A stretch of 64,000 nucleotides of DNA from Pusillimonas caeni (GCF_003545815.1 NZ_PDUW01000003.1:186001-250000), one strand, 5' to 3'. Counted from the stretch's first letter, positions 1-8,200 are shown. The notes: generated from the sequence alone by a model not told the origin. Numbers and translations are program-made.

Positions 1-881
1 ATCCGTCCAACGACGCGCCCACCCTGGCCCTGCTGCTTACGGGGGCCACCAGCGCCGAGCCGCGCGTGCTCGAGATGGGCGACCGCACCGCCGTGCCGCC
101 GTACGCCTATCCCAATATGCGCATCGCCTGCCACGACATGGCCGCCATCGTGCGGTCGGCTTGGCTGCGGGGCGTCTCGGCACTACCCAATTCCTTCGCG
201 CACGACTCTTTCATCGACGAGCTCGCCGCCGAGGCGGGGCAGGACTCCGTCGACTTCCGGGTGCGTAACTTGAAAGACGAGCGGGCGCGCGACGTCATCC
301 TCGCAACGGCACGCCATGCGGGCTGGCAAGCCGGCCGGCAGGGCTCGCGCGGCCGTCCCGATGCCGAAGGCATGCTGCATGGGCGCGGCGTCGCCTATGC
401 CCGATACACGCACAGCCGCTTCCCGGGTTTCGGCGCTTCCTGGAATGCCTGGGTCATCGATCTTTCAGTCAATGCCGCGACGGGGCGGGTCACCGTCACT
501 CGCGTCGTGGTAGGCCAGGATACCGGCATGATCGTCAATCCCGACGGCGTGCGGCATCAGATCCGGGGCAACATCATCCAGATGCTCAGCCGCACGCTGA
601 AGGAAGAGGTGGCCTTCAATAAGCGCGGCGTCGTCGACCTGGAGTGGGGCGCCTACCCCATTATTTCGTTCACCGACATCCCGCCCATCGAGGTGGTGCT
701 GGTCGACCGCCAGGACGAACCGCCCATGGGGGCGGGTGAGTCGTCGTCGGTGCCGGCACCCGCCGCCATCGCCAATGCGCTGTTCGATGCGACGGGCCAG
801 CGGTTCCGCACCGCGCCGTTCACACCCGACAAGATACTGCGGGCGCTTGAAAAGGCCGGCGCCGCCGAAGCGCTGGCCTGA
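1..881 (+). CDS. Molybdenum hydroxylase (xanthine dehydrogenase family) large subunit, 3' part
   Basis: This is the C-terminal part of a molybdopterin-binding catalytic subunit of the xanthine dehydrogenase/aldehyde oxidase family. The reading frame is open to the left edge, so the gene starts outside the window; a GTG at 66 is only an internal codon. Near the end the motif MGAGESSSVPAPAAIANAL matches the family's GxGE segment, whose Glu is the catalytic base at the Mo centre, followed by the usual conserved tail. The tail most resembles isoquinoline 1-oxidoreductase beta-type subunits. Such enzymes hydroxylate N-heterocycles or aldehydes using water and pass electrons to a 2Fe-2S subunit, which would lie to the left. 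The substrate cannot be told from this fragment. Confidence 0.85.
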   Translation, partial: PSNDAPTLALLLTGATSAEPRVLEMGDRTAVPPYAYPNMRIACHDMAAIVRSAWLRGVSALPNSFAHDSFIDELAAEAGQDSVDFRVRNLKDERARDVILATARHAGWQAGRQGSRGRPDAEGMLHGRGVAYARYTHSRFPGFGASWNAWVIDLSVNAATGRVTVTRVVVGQDTGMIVNPDGVRHQIRGNIIQMLSRTLKEEVAFNKRGVVDLEWGAYPIISFTDIPPIEVVLVDRQDEPPMGAGESSSVPAPAAIANALFDATGQRFRTAPFTPDKILRALEKAGAAEALA

Positions 882-900
882 GTCGCCGAGACGTGTCCGG

Positions 901-940
901 GCGCGGCACGCTGCGCTCCGGAGGCGCCGCAGCGCGGGCC
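901..940. terminator. Weak hairpin between convergent genes
   Basis: A 7-bp stem (CGCTGCG at 909-915 with CGCAGCG at 928-934, 12-nt loop) lies between the molybdenum hydroxylase stop and the convergent phospholipase stop. It has no T-tract, so it is at most a weak terminator for either gene. Confidence 0.25.
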
Positions 941-956
941 GCGCAACAGCGCCGGC

Positions 957-2321
957 TCAAGGCACCAGGGCCAGTCCCACGCGCACCTGTCCCGAGCTCT
1001 TCTGGTTGTAGCCCATCAGCGTCTCGCCGTAGCCCTTGAAGTACTGAACGTGCAGATAGCCGTTCATGTCCAGGAAGGTGCGGCGCAGGGGCCAGGCGGC
1101 TTCGAACTGCATGGCGTTGCGCCCCTCGGTGCCCTGGCGGTACAGGCCGGTAAGGACCAGGCCATTGTCCTGCGCCCAGCGCAGCTTCCAGTCCACATGC
1201 CCTGCGTAGTGGGCGTAGTCGTCATTGTCTGGCTTGCCGAAATAGGCCTTGACGCGGGGCGCGAACGCCAGGGTGCTGCCGCCGCTGAAGCGATACCGGA
1301 ATTCAGGCTGTATGAACAAATCGTTGACCGAGCGCGAGTCGGCGCCGCTCTTGCCGTTGGACTTGTGCTCCACGCCGGTGGCCAGGCCTACGTAGAAGGG
1401 ACTGTGCTCGGCGGGGCTCCAGACGCGCTCTTTGTGCCAGAACAGACTGGGGTTGTAGGTAACGTCGACGAAGGGTTTGGAGTCGCCGTCCAGATCCCAC
1501 AGCGCCAGCTGGGTATAGCCCAGATAAAGATGATTGAAAAAGCCCGGCCGGGCCGGATCTTTGGGCGTGGCCAGGCGGTACTTGAAGCTGAGCTGGAAGC
1601 GCGCATTGGTGCCGCCCTTTTGCCCTACGTCGAAGTAGATCGGTTCGTAGGTCGAGATGGCATTGCGGAAATTCTCGAACGCCGCCGAGCTCGAATCCGC
1701 GGCCGCCATCGTGGTCGGCGCGGCGGGGCGGGGGCCTTGTTCGGCATTGGCGCCCGCGGCCGCTACCACACTGTCGGGCAGCGGCGGGTCCTGGGTCGAG
1801 CCGGGGGGCGCTGCGCCGGCATCCACGACCGGGGTAAACGCGGGCGTGCCCGCCACCTGGCTTTCCTGCAAGGGGCTGGTGTCCAGCGCCAGCAGCACCG
1901 ATTCGCCCTCGATGTTAAGAGCCTGCAAGCCCCTGGCTTCTGTGGGCACGACCGCCTTCCACGAAAACGCCGCAAAATTGTTGATCGGCAGCTCGACCTG
2001 CTGGGCCGGCGTGTCCAGGTAGGCGAGGCTGCGTATGACCTTTCCTTGTTCGTTGCGCCATTGCAGCACCAGGTTCTGAGGCGGGGTCCAGCTCAGCGCA
2101 TTGTCAGTGTCGTTGAACAGCATGCCCTTGATGCGCACCGTTTCACCGGGCGACGCCTGTGTGGCGTCGAGCTGATAGCTCATGCCGGCCGAGGCGACGC
2201 CGGTGTACAGGCCGCTTGCCAGCGCCAGGGCGAGCAGGGGAGTCGCGATGCGAAGGCGGGTGGAAGAGGAGCGATTACCGCGGCGCGCCGCGCCGGGCCG
2301 TTTTATAGAGGGTTGTGTCAT
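957..2321 (-). CDS. pldA: Outer-membrane phospholipase A1 (OMPLA)
   Basis: 454-aa outer-membrane phospholipase A, a calcium-dependent beta-barrel serine hydrolase that removes fatty acids from phospholipids misplaced in the outer leaflet. An N-terminal export signal (about residues 20-46, ending ASA) is followed by an extra Ala/Pro-rich N-domain longer than in E. coli PldA, then the barrel from about residue 215. The catalytic triad is visible: H319 and S321 in EHKSNG, and N333 in SRSVND, with the same 12-residue Ser-Asn spacing as E. coli S144/N156. The YEPIYF and NPSLFW segments are also typical. The gene is monocistronic and convergent with the molybdenum hydroxylase. The enzyme assignment is firm. 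Confidence 0.93.
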   Translation of the reverse strand: MTQPSIKRPGAARRGNRSSSTRLRIATPLLALALASGLYTGVASAGMSYQLDATQASPGETVRIKGMLFNDTDNALSWTPPQNLVLQWRNEQGKVIRSLAYLDTPAQQVELPINNFAAFSWKAVVPTEARGLQALNIEGESVLLALDTSPLQESQVAGTPAFTPVVDAGAAPPGSTQDPPLPDSVVAAAGANAEQGPRPAAPTTMAAADSSSAAFENFRNAISTYEPIYFDVGQKGGTNARFQLSFKYRLATPKDPARPGFFNHLYLGYTQLALWDLDGDSKPFVDVTYNPSLFWHKERVWSPAEHSPFYVGLATGVEHKSNGKSGADSRSVNDLFIQPEFRYRFSGGSTLAFAPRVKAYFGKPDNDDYAHYAGHVDWKLRWAQDNGLVLTGLYRQGTEGRNAMQFEAAWPLRRTFLDMNGYLHVQYFKGYGETLMGYNQKSSGQVRVGLALVP

Positions 2322-2498
2322 GGCGTGCAGGTTATTCAGTATTCTGTTGCCGGAAACTTTAGCACCTGCCCGCCGGAGCGTCGCTACCGCTTGTAAATAT
2401 TTTATCTTTCACCCGTCCGCGCCTAGGTATGAGGCGTATTGCAGTGTTGTTTTTCAAGTTTTCCGCCGGCACGGTAAAATGCGGGGCGCCCTTCGCAC

Positions 2499-2575
2499 GC
2501 GTCAGTAGCTCAGTTGGATAGAGCACGGGCCTTCTAAGCCTGAGGTCGGGGGTTCGAGACCCTCCTGACGCGCCA
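2499..2575 (+). tRNA. tRNA-Arg (anticodon TCT)
   Basis: A full cloverleaf can be folded by eye. The acceptor stem is GCGTCAG with CTGACGC, the D arm is GCTC...GAGC, and the anticodon stem CGGGC/GCCTG carries a 7-nt loop CTTCTAA with anticodon TCT. The T arm contains GGTTCGAGACC, and CCA is encoded at 2573-2575. Length is 77 nt including CCA. It is followed by a short T-run. No second copy of its 3' end was seen in the window, so there is no sign that it serves as an integration site here. Confidence 0.95.
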
Positions 2576-3011
2576 TTTTTCTGCAATACATTCAGATATT
2601 GCATGCCCCCTCATATCGATCTTTGATCGAAGCCGACGCCTCGTCAGAATCGCTCGGATGAAGGCTGTTTGCGCGGCCCGGAAGCGGGGCCGATTCTCTA
2701 TCTTAAGTTTCGTCCCGCGCCAGCAAATGGCGCACAGAAAATGAAAGCTGTTCGGCTGATCGGCAATCATGGCCGTCCATTGCCGCCTGCCGGGGCCATG
2801 TCTCGTCTTCGTGCGGCAGCCTATGCAGACGGGCAACAGCCTCTCGCTTCAGTAGGGTCCCAATATTGAATATCGGCTCGAAGCCGGGCTCGCCCAATGC
2901 GGTGGCCGCGTATTGCATCGATGAGATTTCCAGTGCGGGAACTGTGTCGTTCATCCAGGGTTGTGTCGCTCGTGAGGTGATGTATTGGGGTTTGCGCGAG
3001 GTGCGAAAATC
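2576..3011. other. Gene-free stretch after tRNA-Arg
   Basis: About 435 bases with no convincing gene. The short ORFs here (for example 2703-2954 minus, 83 codons) match no family I recognise and lack a good ribosome site. The stretch may hold decayed coding DNA, but nothing can be assigned. Confidence 0.5.
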
Positions 3012-3040
3012 TTGACCAGATACTTAATATATTATCTAAT
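3012..3040 (+). promoter_or_regulatory. Probable sigma70 promoter of the solute-binding protein gene
   Basis: TTGACC (3012-3017) and TCTAAT (3035-3040) are separated by 17 bases and match the -35 and -10 consensus at 5 of 6 positions each. The promoter lies 37 bp before the start codon at 3077. The AT-rich operator-like element at 3021-3042 covers the spacer and the -10 box, which is the position expected for a repressor. Confidence 0.6.
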
Positions 3041-3042
3041 TA
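3021..3042. promoter_or_regulatory. MarR/HpaR-type operator, copy 1
   Basis: A 22-bp AT-rich element, TACTTAATATATT followed by A and TCTAATTA. It is identical at 21 of 22 positions to 4827-4848 upstream of the HpaR-like gene. More dyad-like AT sequence (TATCTAACATATTAAC) follows to 3056. It stands out sharply from the GC-rich surroundings. It is probably bound by the MarR protein encoded at 4264-4764. Confidence 0.6.
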
Positions 3043-3076
3043 TCTAACATATTAACCATCACGAGAAGAGGGTGAG

Positions 3077-4246
3077 ATGAGACAAACTTGGCGCGCGCTT
3101 TGCGCATCTACCGCTACCGCTGTGCTTGCGGCGTTTGCCGTGGGTGCCCAGGCGGAAACTGTCAATGTGGGCGTTACCGTGCCCACTACCGGCCCGGCTG
3201 CCATTCTGGGAATCGGCGCCCGTAATGCTATAAGTCTTTTTCCCAAGCAGGTTGCGGGTTTCGATGTCAATTTCAAAGTGCTTGACGATGCCAGCGACAC
3301 CACCACATCAGTCAAGAATGCCAATCAGTTCTTGAGTGAAGGGGTCGATCTGATCGTCGGCTCTTCCACTTCGCCGCAATCGCTGGCCATCATTGAAGCC
3401 ATTGCCGGAAGAGAAACCCCCTTGATCGCCCTGGGCGCTTCGTCCCGATTGGTCCAGCCCATGGACGACAAGCGAAAATGGGTGTTCAAGACCGCGGCCA
3501 ACGACTCGCTGATGGCGCAGGCCATCATCGAACACATGGCGGGCCACAACATCAAGACGTTGGGGTTCATAGGTTTTGCCGATGCATACGGCGACAGCTG
3601 GCTCAATGAAATTACGCCGCTGGCCAAAAAACACGGCATCGACCTGCGCGTGGCTGAACGCTTCCACTCCAAGGACAATAGCGTTACCGGCCAGGTATTG
3701 CGCCTTATCGCCGCCAACGTCGACGCCATTCTGGTGGCGAGCTCGGGAACGCCCGCCGCGCTGCCCCATGCCACCCTGACGGAGCGGGGCTACAAAGGTT
3801 TGGTGTATCAGACCCATGGCGCGGCCAACGAAGACTTCCTGCGTGTGGGGGGCAAGGCCTTGAACGGCGGCTTCCTGCCGGTCGGTCCCAACCTGGTCTG
3901 GGAACAACTGCCCGACGACTACCCCACCAAAGCGGCGAGCGCCAAGTTCGTGCCCATGTACGAAGCCAAATTTGGTGAAAAATCGCGTTCGAACTTCGCG
4001 GCGCAGGCTTATGACGTGCTGCTGCTTCTCGAGCGCGCTCTGCCCGAGGCGGCGAAAACGGCCAAGCCGGGCACCAAAGAGTTTCGCATCGCCTTGCGCG
4101 ATGCCCTCGAGAACACAAGCGATTTGCGCGCCAACGCGGGTGTTTTCAACATGACGCCCGACGATCACTCGGGTTTGGACGCCCGCGCTCGTGTCATGGT
4201 CAAGATTCAGGACGGTGAATGGGTGCTGGATAAAGCAGATAAATAA
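3077..4246 (+). CDS. ABC transporter solute-binding protein, LivK/Peripla_BP_6 type
   Basis: 389-aa periplasmic binding protein of the branched-chain amino acid (type I fold) class. It has a clear signal peptide (about residues 1-27, ending AVGAQA), then the mature start ETVNVGVTVPTTGPAAILG typical of this family, and motifs such as GSSTSPQSLAIIEA and GFADAYGDSW. The start is preceded by a strong GAGGGTGAG ribosome site. Homologues beside aromatic-degradation genes usually bind aromatic acids rather than leucine. No permease or ATPase gene is adjacent, so it is an orphan that must share a transporter. Its promoter carries an operator nearly identical to that of the neighbouring MarR gene, so it is probably induced by the same aromatic compound. 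Confidence 0.88.
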   Translation: MRQTWRALCASTATAVLAAFAVGAQAETVNVGVTVPTTGPAAILGIGARNAISLFPKQVAGFDVNFKVLDDASDTTTSVKNANQFLSEGVDLIVGSSTSPQSLAIIEAIAGRETPLIALGASSRLVQPMDDKRKWVFKTAANDSLMAQAIIEHMAGHNIKTLGFIGFADAYGDSWLNEITPLAKKHGIDLRVAERFHSKDNSVTGQVLRLIAANVDAILVASSGTPAALPHATLTERGYKGLVYQTHGAANEDFLRVGGKALNGGFLPVGPNLVWEQLPDDYPTKAASAKFVPMYEAKFGEKSRSNFAAQAYDVLLLLERALPEAAKTAKPGTKEFRIALRDALENTSDLRANAGVFNMTPDDHSGLDARARVMVKIQDGEWVLDKADK

Positions 4247-4255
4247 TCTGCAGGG

Positions 4256-4280
4256 GCCGGCGCCTAAGCGCCGGCTTTTT
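4256..4280. terminator. Rho-independent terminator between convergent genes
   Basis: A perfect 8-bp GC stem, GCCGGCGC (4256-4263) with GCGCCGGC (4268-4275), has a 4-nt loop and is followed by TTTTT. It terminates the solute-binding protein gene. It overlaps the last codons of the convergent marR gene. Confidence 0.85.
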
Positions 4281-4764
4281 CAGCATGTCGCCCGGAGCGG
4301 ATGCGGATCCGTTTTTGGGGCTTGATTTCTTCAAGCGGGCCGGGCAGCGAAATCAGTTGGTCCAGCAGGGCGTAGGCGTTCAAAAGGCCGTCTCGCCCTA
4401 ATTGCTTTTCGAGAGTACCGTATTGCAACTCGATAGAGCGGCTGATGTGGTCAACCAGGTCGCGGCTGTGATCGGTAAGGCCGACGAACACTTTGCGTTG
4501 GTCAATGGCAAGCCGGTGGCGCACGATGAGGTCGTTGCGCTCCATGCGGTCCAGCACCCCGCTGAGGCTGGGGGCCAAAATGCATGACTCTACGGCGATG
4601 CGGCCGGTCTCCAGTTCGCCCCATTCGTTCAATACGCGGATTACGCGCCATTGCTGTTCGGTCAGGCCATGGTCCTTGAGACATTTGCGAAAGTAGCGCA
4701 TGACGGATTCTCGCGCCCGAAGCAGAAGCATGGGTAGATTGCGGTGCTGAAATTTGTTGCTCAT
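4264..4764 (-). CDS. MarR-family regulator, HpaR-like paralogue
   Basis: 166-aa winged-helix regulator of the homoprotocatechuate-operon repressor (HpaR) subgroup. The core segment HGLTEQQWRVIRVL is almost the same as in the second HpaR-like protein at 15718, and ILAPSLSGVLDRMERNDLI forms the recognition helix and wing. I chose the ATG at 4764 over a TTG at 4776. A good -10 box (TATAAT on the minus strand, 4811-4816) lies about 47 bp upstream, and the shared AT-rich operator is just beyond it. It is divergent from the Rieske oxygenase operon and convergent with the solute-binding gene. It probably represses itself and the solute-binding gene until an aromatic effector binds. The effector is unknown. 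Confidence 0.85.
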   Translation of the reverse strand: MSNKFQHRNLPMLLLRARESVMRYFRKCLKDHGLTEQQWRVIRVLNEWGELETGRIAVESCILAPSLSGVLDRMERNDLIVRHRLAIDQRKVFVGLTDHSRDLVDHISRSIELQYGTLEKQLGRDGLLNAYALLDQLISLPGPLEEIKPQKRIRIRSGRHAEKAGA

Positions 4765-4810
4765 GGATTCCGGCAAGGACGGGGTGGTGTGGATGAGGGC
4801 GTAAGCGCCG

Positions 4811-4848
4811 ATTATACTGGGGAGAATACTTAATATATTTTCTAATTA
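4811..4848 (-). promoter_or_regulatory. marR promoter and MarR-type operator, copy 2
   Basis: On the minus strand the -10 box TATAAT occupies 4811-4816. The element at 4827-4848 (plus strand TACTTAATATATT, then T, then TCTAATTA) differs from the copy at 3021-3042 at one position, and further AT-rich repeats follow to 4861. It sits at or upstream of the -35 region, which suggests autoregulation of the marR gene. Confidence 0.6.
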
Positions 4849-4979
4849 ATTAATCTATTAACTTATTGAGTGTGGCGTGAGCTTCCCGATCAGGTAAAAG
4901 ATATTCATAAAAAATAATTTAAAACAAAGTGTTGGGATTGTTTTTCTTGCGGCCATCAAGTTGAAAAGACAAGGTTTTG

Positions 4980-5023
4980 TACCCTATTGAGGGTATGGAA
5001 ATCCTGCCGCTGCTCGATATACT
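4980..5023 (+). promoter_or_regulatory. Dyad activator site and promoter of the Rieske operon
   Basis: A perfect inverted repeat, TACCCT-ATTG-AGGGTA (4980-4995), is followed by the -10 box TATACT (5018-5023). At the -35 position (4995-5000) there is only ATGGAA, so the promoter looks activator-dependent. If transcription starts 7 bp after the -10 box, the dyad is centred at about -42.5, the class II position used by LuxR-type activators. The LuxR-type gene at the end of this operon is the natural candidate to bind it. The remaining intergenic DNA (4849-4979) shows only AT-rich sequence. Confidence 0.5.
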
Positions 5024-5139
5024 TTTTATGTGCGGTATTGAAACGGCAAGCTTTGGCCCGCCGAGGCCAATGGAGCATGGGACGCGCTGCGTACAGACCT
5101 ACCATAAAAGTACAAGCCGATCAGAACTAGGAGACAAGC

Positions 5140-6180
5140 ATGTTCTTGAAAAACACTTGGTATGTGGCCGCCTGGTCGCATGAAATAAACAATGAGGCCT
5201 TGCTCGGGCGTACCATTATCGGCACGCCGGTGGTGTTCTGGCGCGATGCCGACGGCGAAGTGGTGGCCTTCCCCGATCGCTGTCCTCATCGCGGGGCGCC
5301 CTTGTCGAAGGGCCGCGTCGAAGGCGATACGCTACGCTGCATGTATCACGGAATGACCTTCAATGGCCAGGGCACCTGTACCTATGTTCCGGGTGGCCAG
5401 GAACGCATTCCCCCTGCAGCCCATCTGCATCGCTTCCCAGTGGTGGAGCGTAACAAGTGGGCCTGGATCTGGATGGGCGAGGCCGACAAGGCCGATCCCT
5501 CGCTTATTCCCGACACCTATTGGCTCGACAGCCCAGAGTGGCGCTACAAGCCCGACTACATGCACTACGGCGTCAACTATCTGCTCATTGCCGACAACCT
5601 GCTGGATTTTTCCCACTTGGCTTTCGTGCACGAAAAAACACTGGGCGGCAGCGCGGGGTACGCCGATGTGCGGCCCGAGATCGAAAGACTGCACAATGGC
5701 TTGCGAGTCAGCCGCTGGTACATGGATTCGCCTCCCGCCCCTTTCGTCAAGAATCTGGTGGGCTGGACCGATAACGTCGACCGCTGGAACATGTACGACT
5801 TTGTCGTGCCCGGGGTGTTCCTGATGGATTCGGGCAGCGCCCCGGTGGGCACCGGGGCGCGCGAAGGCAATCGCAGCCAGGCGGTGCAATTTCGCAGCGC
5901 CCAGGCCATTACGCCCGAAACCGAGCACAGCACGCATTATTTCTTCTCCCAGGCGCACAACTTCTCGATTGACGACCCGAGCGTGACCGAGACGCTGCAC
6001 GCCGGCTTGCTGGCGGGCTTCAAAGAAGACTGGGACATGATTCACGCGCAAGCGGCCAGCCTTGCCCTCGACCCCGATTTCAAGATGATGCCCTTGAATG
6101 TGGACAATGCCTTGGGAAACTTCAGGGCCTTGATGAAAAAGCTTGTTTCGTCCGAACAAGCCTTATCCCGCGCGGCCTGA
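5140..6180 (+). CDS. Rieske non-heme iron oxygenase, VanA-like oxygenase component
   Basis: 346-aa single-component-type oxygenase of the aromatic ring-hydroxylating/O-demethylase family, closest in length and layout to vanillate O-demethylase VanA. The Rieske 2Fe-2S ligands are C48-P-H50 and C67-M-Y-H70, and the mononuclear iron motif is D156-FS-H159-LAFV-H164. The AGGAG ribosome site before the ATG fixes the start. It needs a flavin/ferredoxin reductase (VanB type), but none is encoded nearby. It is the first gene of an operon with a second Rieske oxygenase and a LuxR regulator. A methoxylated or substituted aromatic acid is a likely substrate; the exact one cannot be read from the sequence. 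Confidence 0.88.
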   Translation: MFLKNTWYVAAWSHEINNEALLGRTIIGTPVVFWRDADGEVVAFPDRCPHRGAPLSKGRVEGDTLRCMYHGMTFNGQGTCTYVPGGQERIPPAAHLHRFPVVERNKWAWIWMGEADKADPSLIPDTYWLDSPEWRYKPDYMHYGVNYLLIADNLLDFSHLAFVHEKTLGGSAGYADVRPEIERLHNGLRVSRWYMDSPPAPFVKNLVGWTDNVDRWNMYDFVVPGVFLMDSGSAPVGTGAREGNRSQAVQFRSAQAITPETEHSTHYFFSQAHNFSIDDPSVTETLHAGLLAGFKEDWDMIHAQAASLALDPDFKMMPLNVDNALGNFRALMKKLVSSEQALSRAA

Positions 6181-6208
6181 CAGGGCAAGTACAGTAGGAG
6201 CAACCGAC

Positions 6209-7378
6209 ATGACTCTTCCATCTTCCCCCGTATTGCAGGCGCTTAAAAAAAGCGCCTCGTCCATGGCCAACCGCAATACGCCTTTTGTCCATAACGAATG
6301 GTACGTGGCCGCATTTGCGCAGGAGGTCAGCCGCGAATTCCTGCCGCGCATCCTGCTTGGAAAGCGCGTGGTGCTGTTTCGCACTGAAACGGGCCAGGCG
6401 GTGGCCTTGTCCGACCGCTGCGCCCACCGGGCCTACCCTTTGTCACTGGGCAAGCTCGACGGCGATACCATTGTGTGCGGCTACCATGGCTTCCGGTTCA
6501 ATACAGAGGGAAATTGCATCGAGGTACCGTCGTCGTCCAAGTGTCCGAAAGACCTGGGAGTGGCGCGCTACAAGGTGGCGGAGCGCGGCCCGCTGGTGTG
6601 GATCTGGATGGGCGACCCCGAGCAGGCCGACGAGTCGCGCCTGCCCGAGCATGAATGGCTGTGTGATGAATCGGCGTGGGCCACGTCAAGCGGTTATTTC
6701 AACCTGCAGTCCAACTACGTCAGCATGCATGAGAACCTGCTCGACCTGACCCATCTGTCTTTTCTGCATGCCGCTACTTTCGGCACCCCCGATTATGCGC
6801 GCGCCGAATTCAGGTCTGAAATCGGCCCGGGCTATTTTGCGCTGCATCGCGACGTGGTCCCCACCACGCTGCCGGCGCTATGGGCCAAGCCCACGGGGCT
6901 CGAGGGCTGCGCCACCGCTGCGCGCATCGTAAAGTCCGAGTTCAAGTCTCCGGCATTTCACCAGGTCAATGTCTCGTTCTACGACAGCAAGCTGCCCGAG
7001 CAAGACCGACAGGTGTCGCGCATCAAGACGGCTCACATCCTGACACCGCAAACCCGTTCCAGCTGTCATTACTTCATTGTGCATGGTCGCGACTTCGGCT
7101 TGGACGACGACACCATCACCGGCTTCATGCACGAGCACCTGTTCAAGGCTTTCCAGGAAGACGTGGACGGCATGGCGGCGCTCGAGCAGGTCTGGGACAC
7201 CACCGATCCCGACGATATGTATGAGATCTCGGTGGCGTCCGACGGCCCGTCGGTGGCCATGCGACGTTATCTCAAGCAGCGGGCCGATGCCGAAGCCGCC
7301 GCGCGCGCTGCGCCGGATGCTTCCGTGCAAGCTGCGTCTACGGCCGGCCTGCCCCGCCACAAGGCCGAAACCGCCTGA
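6209..7378 (+). CDS. Second Rieske non-heme iron oxygenase, VanA-like
   Basis: 389-aa oxygenase component with Rieske ligands C71-A-H73 and C90-G-Y-H93 and the mononuclear iron site D179-LT-H182-LSFL-H187. The ATG at 6209 follows the ribosome site TAGGAG, so it is preferred over an in-frame start at 6143 that would overlap the upstream gene. It is paralogous to the protein at 5140 but longer, with an Ala-rich C-terminal tail. The stop overlaps the start of the LuxR gene (TGATG), implying translational coupling. The two oxygenases may act on successive groups of one substrate, or form a mixed oligomer; both are inference. No reductase gene is adjacent. Confidence 0.88.
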   Translation: MTLPSSPVLQALKKSASSMANRNTPFVHNEWYVAAFAQEVSREFLPRILLGKRVVLFRTETGQAVALSDRCAHRAYPLSLGKLDGDTIVCGYHGFRFNTEGNCIEVPSSSKCPKDLGVARYKVAERGPLVWIWMGDPEQADESRLPEHEWLCDESAWATSSGYFNLQSNYVSMHENLLDLTHLSFLHAATFGTPDYARAEFRSEIGPGYFALHRDVVPTTLPALWAKPTGLEGCATAARIVKSEFKSPAFHQVNVSFYDSKLPEQDRQVSRIKTAHILTPQTRSSCHYFIVHGRDFGLDDDTITGFMHEHLFKAFQEDVDGMAALEQVWDTTDPDDMYEISVASDGPSVAMRRYLKQRADAEAAARAAPDASVQAASTAGLPRHKAETA

Positions 7379-8175
7379 TGCCGAGTCTGGAAACGGCTGC
7401 GTCCTATCAGGCGATTGCACGGCTGATCACCGCGATCGGCCGCGACGATTTTGGCGCCGCCGCATTCGATCTGGTCAGCCAGGAAATCCAGGCCGACCAT
7501 ATTGTGGTGCAGTTCGTAGAAGGCCATCGCATCAGCGGGCTGTTTACCGAGGGCAAGGTGTTGGCGCGCATTGCCGATGCCGTCAATCGACGCTATCTAG
7601 AGCGCTATCACATGCTCGATCGCAGCCTATCGTCATTTCGAGACTTGGGCGAGGGTCCTCCGGTCGTGACGCGCTTTGATCCCAAGTTGAACGAATCGCC
7701 CACCTACAGTACTTATTTTTTTGAGAGAACGGGCTTGTGCGACAAGCTTTCGATCGTGAGCAATCGTGGCGGCAGCATGGTGTGCTGCAATTTATACCGC
7801 CTCGAGGCTTCGGGTCCGTTTGACGAGCACAATGTAGAGCGCGCCGCGCAAGTGGCGCCCGTGCTCATGGCCGCCTTGTGGCGGCATGCGGGCGAAGCCG
7901 GCAAGGTCAATCTGCCCAGCATGAGGGTAAGCACCGAGCCCGGAGAGGCCGAGCGCCGGTCCTTGGCGGCCTTGTCACAGCGCGAGTTCGAAATCTGCCG
8001 GCGGTTGCTGGCCGGGGCCAGCACCGAAGGTGTAGCGCTTGACCTTGGAATCAGTCCGCATACCGTGCGTACGTTGCGCAAGCGCCTGTACAAGAAACTT
8101 CAGGTCAACTCGCTTGGCGATCTCTTCGCCCGCTATCTGGGCGCGATGTCGGCGGTGTCCAGCGGAGAGCGCTGA
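7378..8175 (+). CDS. LuxR-family transcriptional regulator
   Basis: 265-aa regulator. The C-terminal LuxR/GerE helix-turn-helix (about residues 197-255) includes LSQREFEICRRLLAG and DLGISPHTVRTLRKRLYKKL. The N-terminal 180 residues show no receiver-domain aspartate and no clear acyl-homoserine-lactone motif, so they are a small-molecule or unknown sensor domain. The gene overlaps the second Rieske gene by one base (TGATG). It probably activates its own operon through the dyad at 4980-4995. No luxI-type synthase is present in the window, so quorum sensing is not indicated; an aromatic ligand is more likely. Confidence 0.82.
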   Translation: MPSLETAASYQAIARLITAIGRDDFGAAAFDLVSQEIQADHIVVQFVEGHRISGLFTEGKVLARIADAVNRRYLERYHMLDRSLSSFRDLGEGPPVVTRFDPKLNESPTYSTYFFERTGLCDKLSIVSNRGGSMVCCNLYRLEASGPFDEHNVERAAQVAPVLMAALWRHAGEAGKVNLPSMRVSTEPGEAERRSLAALSQREFEICRRLLAGASTEGVALDLGISPHTVRTLRKRLYKKLQVNSLGDLFARYLGAMSAVSSGER

Positions 8176-8200
8176 GCCAGCCTTGGTCAAGGCGCCGTTC

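Noticed and set aside
1050-2396. A 448-codon plus-strand frame
   Set aside because: It is antisense to pldA, whose catalytic triad is intact; composition is typical of a shadow frame.
2499-2575. tRNA-Arg as an integration site for a genomic island
   Set aside because: No repeat of the tRNA 3' end was found downstream and no integrase gene follows.
2703-2954. An 83-codon minus-strand frame after the tRNA
   Set aside because: No ribosome site, no family resemblance, and other short frames overlap it.
7378-8175. A quorum-sensing LuxR/LuxI system
   Set aside because: No LuxI-type synthase is present and the N-terminal domain lacks clear acyl-homoserine-lactone motifs.
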